DNA from: Vibrio renipiscarius
Lineage (GTDB): Bacteria; Pseudomonadota; Gammaproteobacteria; Enterobacterales; Vibrionaceae
NCBI RefSeq assembly: GCF_000827885.1
Contig: NZ_JTKH01000019.1
Span: 29,329 to 93,328, forward strand
Length of the DNA stretch: 64,000 bases
Direction: 5' to 3'
The translations under genes were made by a program, and so were the position numbers. Positions 28,226 through 38,287 of the stretch are shown here, in pieces (positions within the stretch are counted from its first letter, which is position 1; every line of letters begins with the position of its first letter). The notes under the pieces were generated by a model. The model ran no database searches. It was not told the DNA's origin and saw only the letters and a list, made by a program, of their open reading frames with translations.

Positions 28226-28948
28226 ATGCGTAAACTCTCCTGTCTACTGCTTGCGTTTGCGGCAAGCAGTGTTGTAGCAGCTCCCCCGAGTTCCTTTTCT
28301 GCCGCCAAACGCGAAGCCGTAAGTATCTACAAAGATCTCGAGCGCGATCTTGATTACGCCACCAGCTTCTACTGCGGCTGTGACATTCAATGGCAAGGTC
28401 GAAAAGGCGTTCCTGATTTACAAGGCTGCGGCTATAAGATCCGTAAACAAACACAAAAAGTTCGCGCAACCCGTATCGAATGGGAACACGTTGTACCTGC
28501 GTGGCAATTCGGCCATCAAATGCAATGTTGGCAAAAAGGTGGGCGCAAAGAGTGCTCGAAGAAAAAATATCCGCAATTTCGCCAGATGGAAGCGGACTTG
28601 CACAACCTGACCCCCGCGATTGGCGAAGTCAACGGCGATCGCTCAAACTTCAATTTTAGTCAGTGGAATGGTGTGGATGGCGTCTCTTATGGTCGCTGTG
28701 AAATGCAGGTGAACTTTAAGCAACGCAAAGTGATGCCGCCCGATCGTGCCCGTGGTTCGATTGCCCGCACTTACCTCTACATGAGCCAAGAATACGGTTT
28801 TAACATTTCGAAACAGCAACAACAGCTGATGCTGGCTTGGAATAAACAATACCCCGCAGACCGATGGGAATGCGAACGCGATAAACACATTGCGAAAGTA
28901 CAAGGCAATCACAACCCGTTTGTGCTTGAAGCTTGTCGAGCTCTATAA
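28226..28948 (+). CDS. endA: Secreted endonuclease I (extracellular DNase)
   Basis: 240 residues with a signal peptide ([19 protein letters not shown], cleavage about residue 19). Catalytic blocks [14 protein letters not shown] and [14 protein letters not shown] are those of the EndA/Dns beta-beta-alpha-metal nucleases. It has eight cysteines, as in the disulphide-bonded Vibrio enzyme. The V. cholerae homologue Dns degrades extracellular DNA and limits natural transformation; Vvn of V. vulnificus is the periplasmic form. Confidence 0.96.
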   Translation: MRKLSCLLLAFAASSVVAAPPSSFSAAKREAVSIYKDLERDLDYATSFYCGCDIQWQGRKGVPDLQGCGYKIRKQTQKVRATRIEWEHVVPAWQFGHQMQCWQKGGRKECSKKKYPQFRQMEADLHNLTPAIGEVNGDRSNFNFSQWNGVDGVSYGRCEMQVNFKQRKVMPPDRARGSIARTYLYMSQEYGFNISKQQQQLMLAWNKQYPADRWECERDKHIAKVQGNHNPFVLEACRAL

Positions 28949-29095
28949 TTTATCCAAAACACCAATATTCTTATTGGGCTGAATCGCAACAGGTCACTCA
29001 ACGTAACGAATGACAATGAGTAAACCCCTTGTTTTTTCGGCCCAATGCATCCATGTTACTCTTTATAACTCTCTTTTGGCTGGAACTTATACACC

Positions 29096-29827
29096 ATGCG
29101 AATCCCACGAATTTATCATCCAGAAATCATTCAACAACTCGGTATCGTTGAACTTAGTGACGATGCCGCAGGCCATATAGGCCGAGCTCTTCGCATGAAA
29201 GAGGGACAAGAAGTTCTATTGTTTGATGGCAGCGGCGCAGAATTTCCGGCGACCATCAGCGAAGTCACGAAAAAAACCGTGCACGTAGAAGTGACCGAGC
29301 GCGTTGAACGCAGCAGCGAATCCCCTTTAGATCTTCACCTAGGTCAAGTCGTGTCACGCGGCGATAAAATGGAATTCACCATTCAAAAATCGGTTGAGCT
29401 GGGCGTAAATACGATCACGCCTCTAATTTCTGAACGTTGTGGCGTCAAACTCGATCAAAAGCGTTTCGACAAGAAACTCGAACAATGGCAAAAAATTGCG
29501 ATTAGCGCTTGCGAGCAATGCGGCCGTAACACCGTGCCAGAAATCCGTCCAATCATGAAATTGGAAGAGTGGTGTGCCGAAGAGTACGACGGCTTAAAGC
29601 TGAATCTGCACCCACGCGCAAAATATTCGATCAATACTCTACCAACTCCTGTTGAGAAGGTTCGACTATTGATTGGCCCTGAAGGCGGTCTATCGAGCGA
29701 AGAAATCGATATGACTCAAGATTATCAATTTGAAGAAACGCTTCTCGGCCCACGTGTTTTACGTACCGAAACGGCGGCGTTAACAGCAATTACAGCTCTA
29801 CAGGTTCGCTTTGGCGACCTAGGCTAA
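29096..29827 (+). CDS. rsmE: 16S rRNA m3U1498 methyltransferase
   Basis: 243 residues. A SPOUT-class methyltransferase with the knot block [14 protein letters not shown] and the C-terminal [16 protein letters not shown]. It methylates U1498 of 16S rRNA using S-adenosylmethionine. It lies 12 bp before gshB, in the conserved rsmE-gshB-yqgE-ruvX cluster. Confidence 0.96.
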   Translation: MRIPRIYHPEIIQQLGIVELSDDAAGHIGRALRMKEGQEVLLFDGSGAEFPATISEVTKKTVHVEVTERVERSSESPLDLHLGQVVSRGDKMEFTIQKSVELGVNTITPLISERCGVKLDQKRFDKKLEQWQKIAISACEQCGRNTVPEIRPIMKLEEWCAEEYDGLKLNLHPRAKYSINTLPTPVEKVRLLIGPEGGLSSEEIDMTQDYQFEETLLGPRVLRTETAALTAITALQVRFGDLG

Positions 29828-29839
29828 CCGGAGAAAAGC

Positions 29840-30787
29840 ATGATTAAACTTGGCATCGTGATGGACCCAATTTCGTCCATCAACATCAAAAAAGACTCTA
29901 GCTTTGCCATGATGTTAGAAGCGCAACGTCGCGGCTACGAAATTCACTATATGGAAATGCAAGATCTGCATCTTGACCAAGGTGTCGCAATTGCCGATAC
30001 CAAAGTGGTTGAGCTGAAAGAAGATCCAAACGGTTGGTACGAATTCAAATCAGAACAGAGCATTAAACTGGCGGATCTGGATGCGGTTCTGATGCGCAAA
30101 GATCCTCCTTTTGATACGGAATACATCTACGCGACCTACATTTTAGAGCGTGCAGAAATCGAAGGTGCACTGATCGTCAATAAGCCACAAAGCCTGCGTG
30201 ACTGTAACGAAAAACTGTTTACCGCTTGGTTCCCTGAACTGACCCCAACGACTATCGTTACGCGCAAAGCGGAAAAAATTAAAGCTTTCCGCGAAGAGCA
30301 TGGTGATGTGATCTTAAAACCTCTTGATGGTATGGGCGGCGCGTCTATTTTCCGCGTAAAAGAAAATGACCCAAATATCTCAGTGATCATTGAAACGCTG
30401 ACTAACCACGGTCAAAACTACGCGATGGCACAAACTTTCGTGCCTGACATCAGCAATGGTGACAAGCGTATTCTTGTGGTTGATGGTGAGCCAATGCCTT
30501 ACTGCCTAGCGCGTATTCCCGCTAAAGGTGAAACGCGAGGCAACCTTGCCGCTGGTGGTACAGGGGTCGCTCAACCTCTAAGCGAAACAGATAAGCAGAT
30601 CGCTCTGGCCGTTGCGCCTACACTAAAAGAAAAAGGCCTGATCTTCGTGGGTCTTGATGTGATCGGCGATAAGCTGACCGAGATTAACGTCACTAGCCCA
30701 ACTTGTATCCGTGAAATTGAAGCCGCTTTTGATATTTCAATCACTGGCAAGCTAATGGATGCCATTGAGCGTCGTCTAGAAAAATAA
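29840..30787 (+). CDS. gshB: Glutathione synthetase
   Basis: 315 residues, E. coli length. An ATP-grasp enzyme joining gamma-glutamylcysteine and glycine to glutathione. Blocks [32 protein letters not shown] and [13 protein letters not shown] are canonical. The ATG follows CCGGAGAAAAGC. Second gene of the rsmE cluster. Confidence 0.97.
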   Translation: MIKLGIVMDPISSINIKKDSSFAMMLEAQRRGYEIHYMEMQDLHLDQGVAIADTKVVELKEDPNGWYEFKSEQSIKLADLDAVLMRKDPPFDTEYIYATYILERAEIEGALIVNKPQSLRDCNEKLFTAWFPELTPTTIVTRKAEKIKAFREEHGDVILKPLDGMGGASIFRVKENDPNISVIIETLTNHGQNYAMAQTFVPDISNGDKRILVVDGEPMPYCLARIPAKGETRGNLAAGGTGVAQPLSETDKQIALAVAPTLKEKGLIFVGLDVIGDKLTEINVTSPTCIREIEAAFDISITGKLMDAIERRLEK

Positions 30788-30795
30788 TCCGAAAC

Positions 30796-30813
30796 GAGGG
30801 CGCTTGCGCCCTC
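30796..30813 (+). other. Strong hairpin between gshB and yqgE
   Basis: GAGGGCGC-TT-GCGCCCTC is a perfect palindrome 8 bp after the gshB stop. No T run follows, so it is probably an RNA processing or stabilising element, or a weak attenuator, inside the operon. Confidence 0.5.
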
Positions 30814-30846
30814 TCATCACTGGGCAACCATCAGGCGGGATTACTT

Positions 30847-31410
30847 ATGAATTTAACTAACCACTTTTTAGTCGCCATGCCGGGCATGAAAGATCCCTAC
30901 TTTAAGCGCAGCGTTATTTATGTGTGTGAGCACAACCAAGACGGCGCGATGGGGTTGATGATCAACGCGCCGATCGAAGTCACTGTCGGCAAGATGCTTG
31001 AGCAAGTTAACGCTGATCAAGTGCAACCGCTGCATAAGACTGACAACTTGGAAATGCCGGTACTCAATGGCGGCCCCGTCTCTGAAGATCGCGGCTTTAT
31101 CTTGCACCAGCCGAAAGATCAGTATGAATCAAGCATTCAAATGACCGATAAGATCTCCGTGACCACCTCAAAAGACATTTTGAGCGTTCTGGGAACAGAG
31201 GCAGAACCCAATCAATACCTTGTGGCTCTAGGCTACTCTGGTTGGGAAGCCGGTCAGCTTGAAACAGAGTTAGCGGAAAATTCATGGCTCACCATCGAAG
31301 CGGATCCAACCGTCATTTTTGAAACCCCAGTGACTGAACGCTGGCAAACGGCAGTACAAATGCTTGGCATTGATGTCGCCCAACTTTCGAGTGATGTCGG
31401 ACACGCCTAA
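30847..31410 (+). CDS. yqgE: YqgE/AlgH family protein
   Basis: 187 residues with the family start [17 protein letters not shown] and the blocks [12 protein letters not shown] and [14 protein letters not shown]. AlgH was named from alginate regulation in Pseudomonas, but its biochemical role is unknown. The stable gene neighbourhood with ruvX and gshB supports the call. Confidence 0.95.
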   Translation: MNLTNHFLVAMPGMKDPYFKRSVIYVCEHNQDGAMGLMINAPIEVTVGKMLEQVNADQVQPLHKTDNLEMPVLNGGPVSEDRGFILHQPKDQYESSIQMTDKISVTTSKDILSVLGTEAEPNQYLVALGYSGWEAGQLETELAENSWLTIEADPTVIFETPVTERWQTAVQMLGIDVAQLSSDVGHA

Positions 31411-31510
31411 AATCACTGCGTCGTACACATTGCATCGTCCACTGACGTGATCGTATGAGTGACAACCGCTCATAATGATAAAAACAACGCATTAAAAAGA
31501 ACAAATTACT

Positions 31511-31939
31511 ATGTCGAATAGAACCATTATGGCTTTTGACTTTGGCACCAAAAGTATTGGTAGCGCCATTGGTCAAGAAATTACCGGAACCGCCTCACCA
31601 TTAAAGGCATTTAAAGCCAATGATGGCGTCCCAAACTGGGATGATATCGAAAAGCAGATCAAAGAATGGCAACCGAATCTGATTGTGGTCGGTTTACCGA
31701 CGGATCTGCATGGTAAAGCGTTGGACGTGATCACCCCGCGAGCCAAAAAATTTGGTGGTCGTTTGCAAGGTCGTTTTGGCATTGCGGTAGAAATGCATGA
31801 TGAACGTCTATCGACAAGAGAAGCTCGCGCCGATCTTTTTGCGATGGGTGGCTACAAAGCACTGACAAAAGGCAATGTCGATTGCCAATCTGCCGTCGTC
31901 ATTCTCGAAAGCTGGTTTGAAGCGCAGTGGGGGGAGTGA
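31511..31939 (+). CDS. ruvX: Putative Holliday junction resolvase / pre-16S rRNA nuclease YqgF
   Basis: 142 residues, RNase H-like fold. The catalytic Asp lies in [16 protein letters not shown], with further blocks [10 protein letters not shown] and [12 protein letters not shown]. In E. coli it is essential and matures the 16S 5' end. Last gene of the cluster, followed by a bidirectional terminator. Confidence 0.95.
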   Translation: MSNRTIMAFDFGTKSIGSAIGQEITGTASPLKAFKANDGVPNWDDIEKQIKEWQPNLIVVGLPTDLHGKALDVITPRAKKFGGRLQGRFGIAVEMHDERLSTREARADLFAMGGYKALTKGNVDCQSAVVILESWFEAQWGE

Positions 31940-31977
31940 TCTCCCGTTAGTTCAAACACGATTTCAGCTATAGAAAC

Positions 31978-32010
31978 AAAAATCCCGAGCCAATGCTCGG
32001 GATTTTTTAT
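31978..32010. terminator. Bidirectional terminator between ruvX and pmbA
   Basis: AATCCCGAGC-CAAT-GCTCGGGATT followed by a T run; A residues on the other side serve pmbA. Confidence 0.9.
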
Positions 32011-32034
32011 TGTACTTGTCTTGAAACGCCGCCG

Positions 32035-33378
32035 TTATTCGCCTGCGACTTTCATCGACCCAAGCAAGATCGAGCCCGTTTGGATTTGCGAGCGAGTTTC
32101 CACGTCACTACCCACTGCCACGATCTGCTGGAACATATCTTTTAAGTTACCCGCGATGGTCACTTCAGAGACTGGGTATTGGATCTCTCCATTCTCAACC
32201 CAGAAACCGGCTGCGCCGCGTGAGTAATCACCAGTCACGGTGTTCACACCCTGCCCCATCACTTCCGTCACCAAGAAGCCGGTTCCCAGCTCTCTCAGCA
32301 TTTGTTGGTAATCTTGGCCAGTCGATTGAACAAACCAGTTATGAATGCCACCAGCGTGACCTGTTGGGTCCATTTTCATCTTACGCGCTGCGTAGCTCGT
32401 CAGCAGGTAAGTCGCCAATACGCCATCGGTAATGATTTCACAATCTTTGGTGAAAACCCCTTCGCTATCAAACGGGCTTGATGCCAAGCCACGCAAAATA
32501 TGCGGACGCTCAGAAATATTAAACCAGCTCGGTAACACCTGTTTACCTAAGTGATCCAGTAAAAATGACGATTTACGGTAAAGGTTTCCACCACTGATCG
32601 CCATCACTAGGTGGCCAATCAAACCGGTCGCCACATCGGCGGCGAACATGACCGGGTATTTACCCGTCTTCAAACGCTGTGCATCTAAACGGCTCACCGT
32701 TTTTTCTGCTGCCATTTGGCCAACTTGTTCAGGCGTCCAAAGCTCATCTTTATGACGTGCCATGGTGTAGCTGTAATCGCGCTCCATCTCACCATTCGCG
32801 CCTTGGCCAATCACACAGCAGCTGGTGCTGTGGCGGCTGCTAGCGTAACTTGCAAGCAAACCATGGCTATTACCATACACTTTCACGCCATAGTGACTGT
32901 CGTAGCTGGCGCCATCACTTTGTTTGATTTTTTTGCTGTATTCAAGCGCGCGCTGCTCCGCGGCAATCGCCACTTTCGCCGCATAATCAGGGTCCGGCGT
33001 ATCCGGATGGAAAAGATCCAAATCAGGGATCTCTTGCACCATAAATTCTTTCGGCGCAGGGCCTGCAAATGGGTCTTCAGAAGTGTATTGAGCGATGTCT
33101 AGCGCTGCCAATACGGTTTGCTGAATCGCCTTCTCACTCAAATCTGACGTAGAGGCGCTACCCTTGCGTTGACCACGGTAAACCGTGATACCTAAGGCAC
33201 CATCACTGTTAAATTCGACGTTTTCCACCTCACACATGCGAGTTGATACGCTTAATCCAGTCGATTTAGAAATCGCCACTTCTGCGGCATCAGCCTTAAC
33301 CGCAGCCATCTCTAACGCTTTAGCGACGGCGGCTTCAAGCTCAACACGCTGCTGAGCGACTTGCTCTCTTACGTCCAT
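32035..33378 (-). CDS. pmbA: Metalloprotease PmbA / TldE
   Basis: 447 residues, TldE subunit length. With TldD it forms a peptidase that matures microcin B17 and degrades the CcdA antitoxin in E. coli. Blocks include [18 protein letters not shown] and a C-terminal Gly-rich [19 protein letters not shown]. TldE lacks the metal site of TldD, in keeping with the absence of an HExxxH motif here. Divergent from yjgA, as in E. coli. Confidence 0.95.
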   Translation of the reverse strand: MDVREQVAQQRVELEAAVAKALEMAAVKADAAEVAISKSTGLSVSTRMCEVENVEFNSDGALGITVYRGQRKGSASTSDLSEKAIQQTVLAALDIAQYTSEDPFAGPAPKEFMVQEIPDLDLFHPDTPDPDYAAKVAIAAEQRALEYSKKIKQSDGASYDSHYGVKVYGNSHGLLASYASSRHSTSCCVIGQGANGEMERDYSYTMARHKDELWTPEQVGQMAAEKTVSRLDAQRLKTGKYPVMFAADVATGLIGHLVMAISGGNLYRKSSFLLDHLGKQVLPSWFNISERPHILRGLASSPFDSEGVFTKDCEIITDGVLATYLLTSYAARKMKMDPTGHAGGIHNWFVQSTGQDYQQMLRELGTGFLVTEVMGQGVNTVTGDYSRGAAGFWVENGEIQYPVSEVTIAGNLKDMFQQIVAVGSDVETRSQIQTGSILLGSMKVAGE

Positions 33379-33488
33379 ATTTTATCTACATTTTCATGAG
33401 TATTGCTTCTAGGATAACAAGAATTTCGCATTCTCCCCAAGATTCTTGTTAAAATAGGAGAAGAGATAGTCAAATAAAGGCAAAAGAG

Positions 33489-34022
33489 ATGGCTCGTAAG
33501 AATCAAAAAGCGCCATGGGAACCGGAAGAAGAGATCATCTGGGTTAGTAAATCCGAGATGAAACGCGATATGGATATATTGCAAAAACTAGGTGTAGAGT
33601 TAGTCGAACTCAGTTCGTCTACTCTTAAAAAAATGCCGCTAAGTGAAGATCTTCTTGATGCAGTGAAAGATGCACAACGCTTCAAAAACGAAGCGCGTCG
33701 TCGCCAACTGCAACGCATCGGTAAATTGATGCAATACGAAGATGCTGATCAAATCCAAGCAGCACTAGATAAAGTTCGTAACAAGCACGCACAGAACACT
33801 GTGATGCTGCAAAAACTTGAGCTTCTACGCGATCGCGTTGTGGCTGAAGGTGATGCTGCGATTGAAGCGGTAATGACAATGTACCCAGAGGGTGATCGTC
33901 AGCGCTTACGTCAACTTGCTCGTCAAGCAGCAAAAGAAAAACAAGCGAATAAGCCACCACGCGCTTATCGCGAAATTTTCCAAGTAATTAGAGCATTACA
34001 CGAAGCGCAAACTAAAGCGTAA
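33489..34022 (+). CDS. yjgA: Ribosome biogenesis factor YjgA/DarP (DUF615)
   Basis: 177 residues, highly charged and helical, with family blocks [15 protein letters not shown] and [17 protein letters not shown] ending. DarP binds the large subunit and aids 50S maturation in E. coli. It is divergent from pmbA, with 110 bp between, matching the conserved pair. Confidence 0.95.
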   Translation: MARKNQKAPWEPEEEIIWVSKSEMKRDMDILQKLGVELVELSSSTLKKMPLSEDLLDAVKDAQRFKNEARRRQLQRIGKLMQYEDADQIQAALDKVRNKHAQNTVMLQKLELLRDRVVAEGDAAIEAVMTMYPEGDRQRLRQLARQAAKEKQANKPPRAYREIFQVIRALHEAQTKA

Positions 34023-34040
34023 TCGTTGTGAGTCTAATGA

Positions 34041-34070
34041 AAAAGGTTGCCCTTATCGGCAACCTTTTTT
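34041..34070. terminator. Terminator between yjgA and thiQ
   Basis: Stem GGTTGCC / GGCAACC with loop CTTATC and TTTTTT tail; a short A run on the other side may serve thiQ. Confidence 0.88.
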
Positions 34071-34093
34071 GTTTTTGTCGAATCAACAATCCA

Positions 34094-34798
34094 TTAATGA
34101 CCCGCTTTAACAAACGCCGCTAAATCGCGATGAGAATGTTCAGCCGATAACATATCAATCGAATCCGACACCACGACTTGGCCATTGGCGACAAAGGCAA
34201 ACTGGCTCGCAATCGCACGCGCATCACTGATATGGTGCGTCACCATTACCACCGTCAATTGGCGCTCTTTGGCTAAACGCTTAACAAGCACCAACATCTC
34301 TTCACGCAGCAAAGGATCTAACGCGGAAAAAGGCTCATCCAATAACCAAATTTGATGCGGCTGAACAAAACAACGCGCTAACGCAACACGCTGTCGTTGC
34401 CCACCAGAAAGCTGCTCTGGCAAACGGTCTAGATAATCGCTCACCCCAACTTGCTGCGCAGCGTCAATGACATGTTGCTTTTGGTCTACCGTAAGCTTTA
34501 ACCCCGGATGCAACCCTAAGCCAATGTTTTCACGTACCGTCAAATGCGCAAATAAGTTGTGCTCTTGAAACAACATCGCCACAGGGCGTTGATGTGGCGC
34601 CTTGCCGATCAGCGATTGCCCTGCGACTAAAATATCCCCTGAGCGAGGTTCAATAAAACCCGCCATCAAAGCCAGCAACGTTGATTTTCCCGCTCCGCTC
34701 GGCCCCATGAGTGCAAGAATGTCACCTTTCGCAATCTCTAATGAAAAATCAAACGCTTCGCGATGATAGGTGTAGAGCACATGCTTAACGCTTAACAT
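34094..34798 (-). CDS. thiQ: Thiamin ABC transporter ATP-binding protein
   Basis: 234 residues. Walker A GPSGAGKST (about residue 32), signature LSGGQRQRVALARC and Walker B IWLLDEPFSALD. It powers thiamin import at the inner membrane. Its ATG lies inside the end of thiP with a 7-base overlap (ATGTTAA), so the two are translationally coupled. Confidence 0.95.
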   Translation of the reverse strand: MLSVKHVLYTYHREAFDFSLEIAKGDILALMGPSGAGKSTLLALMAGFIEPRSGDILVAGQSLIGKAPHQRPVAMLFQEHNLFAHLTVRENIGLGLHPGLKLTVDQKQHVIDAAQQVGVSDYLDRLPEQLSGGQRQRVALARCFVQPHQIWLLDEPFSALDPLLREEMLVLVKRLAKERQLTVVMVTHHISDARAIASQFAFVANGQVVVSDSIDMLSAEHSHRDLAAFVKAGH

Positions 34799-36417
34799 AA
34801 ATCACCCTTATCTTTACCTGTCTCTATCGTGGTTTGGTTCACTTTGAATAGTTTTTCAATCACGCTAAAACACCCTAGACTGAGCAGTAATAACGTCAAT
34901 GAGACCACCGCCGCCGCGTCCATTTGGTAGCTGCCTAAGAGCTGGAACAGATATAACGGCAGTGTACTAAAATCCCCGCCGCCAAATAACGCAACCGCGC
35001 TTAAATCGCCCATCGCCAGCATAAAGCTCAAAGCAAAAGCGTGCGCCATCGGTTTCTTCAATCCGCGCCACTCCACCACTTTAAAACGTTGCCAGCCTCG
35101 TAACCCTAAACTGGTCGTCAAATATTGGTAATGCTGTTCGATTTGTAACATGGGCTGCGATAACGTTTTAACCACGTAAGGAAGCCCCATCAAGGCGTTC
35201 ACCGCGACCACAATAAAAAAAGCCAAACTGAACACATCGGCAATATTACGCAGCAATAAAAACAAGCCTGTCGAAATAACCAACCCTGGCGTGACGAGGA
35301 TAATCGTGCCAATTAACTCAATCTGATCCGCTTGATGATTTTTTTGATTCAAGCGCAAACGGCGACTGGTTGTTAAAATCGCAATGCCCGCCGCCAGAGC
35401 GAACACACTGGCCACGATGGCCACTTGCAATGACGCAATCAACGCTTGCCAAAAACGTGCGTCTTGTAATACGTCAATAACATGAGAATTGAGACCACTT
35501 AGCACCACCATCGCTAATGGGGGCAAGACGAGCAGCGCAGCGAAACCAATCCAGCAAGCATCCCAGGTGCGTGATAGCCGCCCATCATTGACTAAATAGT
35601 GCTGCTGCGCCGTTGAGCCAACCGTCACGGCCAATGGCTTGGCTAAACGTTGAATTGATAGCGCAAGCACGCCACACAGTACCATTTGCCATATCGCCAG
35701 TAACGCCCCAGCTTGCGGATCAAAATCAAATTTGATCGCTTGGTAGATCGCCAATTCAATCGTGGTTGATTTTGGCCCCCCTCCCAGTGCCATCACGGTG
35801 GCAAAACTGGTAAAGCACAGCATGAAGACCAAGCCTGAAACGTGGGGTAGTTGCTGCCTTAATCGCGGCCACTCAACCCATTTAAATTTCTGCCATTGGC
35901 TCATACCTAAATGGGCGCACAGTTTGTGCTGCTCTTGAGGAATGGTATCCAACGCTTGCAGTAATAAGCGGGCGGCATAAGGCAGATTAAAAAACACATG
36001 CGCGAGCAAAATACCATTCAGACCATAGATGGAAAATGGCAATGCGCGATCAAATGCCGCCAAACCATCAGCAATAAGCCCTGAGTTTCCATAAATCGCT
36101 AATAAGCCAAAAACGCCCACCAGCACAGGCAGAACCAAGGTTGAGCTAAACAGCTTAAGCAAGAGCGCCTTGCCTTTAAAAGTGCGCTTCGAGAGCGCAT
36201 GTGCTACCGGCAGTGCTAATCCAACACTGAGCAGCGTAGAAAGAAAGGACTGATAAAAACTAAATTCCGTCACATGACGATAATAAGGATCATGCCATAC
36301 TTGAAGTAGATTGAGTGAAGGCGCGGCATAGAATAAGGCCGCAAGTGCTGAAAAGACAAAGGTCGCGATAAACATCGCGACCCACAGTCCTAATTTAGGA
36401 ATACGATTCAAGTGCAA
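34792..36417 (-). CDS. thiP: Thiamin ABC transporter permease
   Basis: 541 residues with about twelve hydrophobic segments. It is a fused double permease with two inner-membrane domains (blocks ALPVAHALSKRT and PYVVKTLSQPM), as in E. coli ThiP. It starts three bases after the thiB stop. Part of thiBPQ, under the TPP riboswitch. Confidence 0.94.
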   Translation of the reverse strand: MHLNRIPKLGLWVAMFIATFVFSALAALFYAAPSLNLLQVWHDPYYRHVTEFSFYQSFLSTLLSVGLALPVAHALSKRTFKGKALLLKLFSSTLVLPVLVGVFGLLAIYGNSGLIADGLAAFDRALPFSIYGLNGILLAHVFFNLPYAARLLLQALDTIPQEQHKLCAHLGMSQWQKFKWVEWPRLRQQLPHVSGLVFMLCFTSFATVMALGGGPKSTTIELAIYQAIKFDFDPQAGALLAIWQMVLCGVLALSIQRLAKPLAVTVGSTAQQHYLVNDGRLSRTWDACWIGFAALLVLPPLAMVVLSGLNSHVIDVLQDARFWQALIASLQVAIVASVFALAAGIAILTTSRRLRLNQKNHQADQIELIGTIILVTPGLVISTGLFLLLRNIADVFSLAFFIVVAVNALMGLPYVVKTLSQPMLQIEQHYQYLTTSLGLRGWQRFKVVEWRGLKKPMAHAFALSFMLAMGDLSAVALFGGGDFSTLPLYLFQLLGSYQMDAAAVVSLTLLLLSLGCFSVIEKLFKVNQTTIETGKDKGDLC

Positions 36418-36420
36418 ACC

Positions 36421-37437
36421 TTAACGTGTTAAAGCGCTTTGCCATTCACGAATCCATGCTTTGCGTTGCGCAGCTATCTCATCGGCACTGAAGCTCAACG
36501 CTTTACTTGGCACCGTCAGCGTTTCAAAACCTTTTGGTTGTTCAACATTCGTGACTGGGTACATCCAGTTACCCGTTGGCATCGCCGATTGGAATTCATC
36601 ACTTAAGATAAATTGCATAAATTGATCCGCCAGCGCTTCGTTTTTGCTGCCTTTGACTTTCGCAGCCACTTCCACTTGGGTGTAGTGACCCTCACTAAAA
36701 TCTGCCGCAACGTATTTCAGATTATTGTCAGCAATGATGTGGTAAGCCGGAGAAGTGGTGTACGACAATACCATGTCGGACTCCCCCTCAAGGAACATTG
36801 AATACGCCTCAGACCACCCTTTTGTCACTGTCACCGTCTTACTTGCCAGTTTTTGCCATGCTGCCGCCACGTCATCACCATAAACGGACTTCATCCATAA
36901 CATCAGACCTTGGCCCGGTGTGGAAGTGCGAGGATCTTGATAGATGATCTTCAAATCATCACGCAGCTCGACCAGCTCTTTTAAACTTTTCGGCGGGTTG
37001 GCCAGTGTCTCTTTGTTGTACACAAACGCGAAGTAGCCGTAATCGTATGGCACAAACGTGCGATCTTGCCAGCCACCCGGAATGGTCACACTTGAAGTAT
37101 CAACGCTGTGCTCAGTCAGCAGGCCCGTCTTCTTCGCTTCTGCCATCAGATTGTTGTCTAAGCCCAGAACGATATCCGCTTTGCTGTTGCCGTTTTCAAG
37201 GCGCAGACGGTTGAGAATTGAAACACCATCATCGAGCGCGACAAAGTTAACATCACAACCCCCGCATTGCGCTTCAAAGGCTTTTTCAACCGTTGGACCT
37301 GGTCCCCAATCGGCCGCAAAAGAATCGTAGGTATAAACGGTTAGGGTGTTGTCTGCGGCAACCGCAGAAAAAGACGCGCAAGCGATCGCTAGCGTGCTAA
37401 AGGTCATCTTTAAGGGGGTGGATAAGGTAGTTTTCAC
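36421..37437 (-). CDS. thiB: Thiamin-binding periplasmic protein
   Basis: 338 residues with a signal peptide (cleavage after SAVAA, about residue 28). The mature protein begins DNTLTVYTYDSFAADWGPGP, typical of ThiB/TbpA. Binds thiamin and its phosphates for ThiPQ. First gene after the TPP riboswitch; the operon is expected to be off when TPP is plentiful. Confidence 0.96.
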   Translation of the reverse strand: MKTTLSTPLKMTFSTLAIACASFSAVAADNTLTVYTYDSFAADWGPGPTVEKAFEAQCGGCDVNFVALDDGVSILNRLRLENGNSKADIVLGLDNNLMAEAKKTGLLTEHSVDTSSVTIPGGWQDRTFVPYDYGYFAFVYNKETLANPPKSLKELVELRDDLKIIYQDPRTSTPGQGLMLWMKSVYGDDVAAAWQKLASKTVTVTKGWSEAYSMFLEGESDMVLSYTTSPAYHIIADNNLKYVAADFSEGHYTQVEVAAKVKGSKNEALADQFMQFILSDEFQSAMPTGNWMYPVTNVEQPKGFETLTVPSKALSFSADEIAAQRKAWIREWQSALTR

Positions 37438-37507
37438 TGTTCGCTCTCTCCGAGTTGAGCGGCACAGGTTTGAGGTCGGCGTTTAATTATTGAACATAAC
37501 CAAATGA

Positions 37508-37606
37508 CCAGACTCAATTCCTACGCCAGCATTATCTGGTTCAGGTACACGGGTCCCGGCCATTAACCGATCTCAGCCAGCGCATCACAGCATGGCTCCC
37601 CGTTGA
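37508..37606 (-). promoter_or_regulatory. TPP riboswitch (THI element) upstream of thiBPQ
   Basis: Read on the minus strand, the conserved THI pieces occur in order: GGGGAGCC, CTGAGA (about 37575), ACCCGTG with ACCTGA (37541-37554), and TAATGCTGGCGTAGGAA at 37534-37518. These form the usual two-arm TPP fold. About 70 bp separate it from the thiB start, so control could be translational or by termination. Confidence 0.95.
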
Positions 37607-37654
37607 GTATTGATGAGATTGTAATCATTCTGCCAATCTATGGCTAGTGAGATA

Positions 37655-38281
37655 TTATCCCCTGTGATCGTATCCCCAGCGTGGTACTAACCCCTGCTCA
37701 ACGCCCAGATGGTCGAGAATTCTCGCCACCATAAAATCGATCAAATCTTCGATCGTTTGCGGCTGATGATAAAAACCAGGAGCCGCAGGCATAATCGTTA
37801 CGCCCATTTGTGACAACTTGAGCATGTTCTCTAGATGCAAGGTTGAAAATGGCGTTTCACGCACCACCAGCACCAACTGGCCACGCTCTTTCATTACCAC
37901 GTCGGCGGCACGCTCAATTAAATTGTCCGACATGCCATGAGCAATCGCCGCGACGCTACCCGCCGAACATGGGCACACCACCATCTGTTTTGGCGCCGCA
38001 GAGCCTGAAGCTACTGGCGAGAACCAATCGTCTTTACCGCACACGATCAATTTATCGGCATCGCAATGCAGATGTTCAACGAGCGCTTTATGCGCCGCGT
38101 CTGGGCCACTCGGCAATTTCAGGCCATGTTCGGTGGCTAATACCACTCGCGCGGCAGACGATATCAATAAATAAACCTGATAATCCGCCGCCAACAAACA
38201 GTCGAGTAGGCGCAATCCGTAAGGCGCGCCCGATGCTCCGGTAAAGGCTAAGGTAATCGCTTTATTACTTGGTTTTATCAT
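37655..38281 (-). CDS. ubiX: Flavin prenyltransferase UbiX
   Basis: 208 residues. Blocks [28 protein letters not shown] and [16 protein letters not shown] are diagnostic. It makes prenylated FMN, the cofactor of the UbiD decarboxylase in ubiquinone synthesis. It follows mpl by 6 bp on the same strand, likely one transcript. The start used is the ATG at 38281; [15 protein letters not shown] is slightly longer than the shortest homologues. Confidence 0.95.
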   Translation of the reverse strand: MIKPSNKAITLAFTGASGAPYGLRLLDCLLAADYQVYLLISSAARVVLATEHGLKLPSGPDAAHKALVEHLHCDADKLIVCGKDDWFSPVASGSAAPKQMVVCPCSAGSVAAIAHGMSDNLIERAADVVMKERGQLVLVVRETPFSTLHLENMLKLSQMGVTIMPAAPGFYHQPQTIEDLIDFMVARILDHLGVEQGLVPRWGYDHRG

Positions 38282-38287
38282 CTGTCT

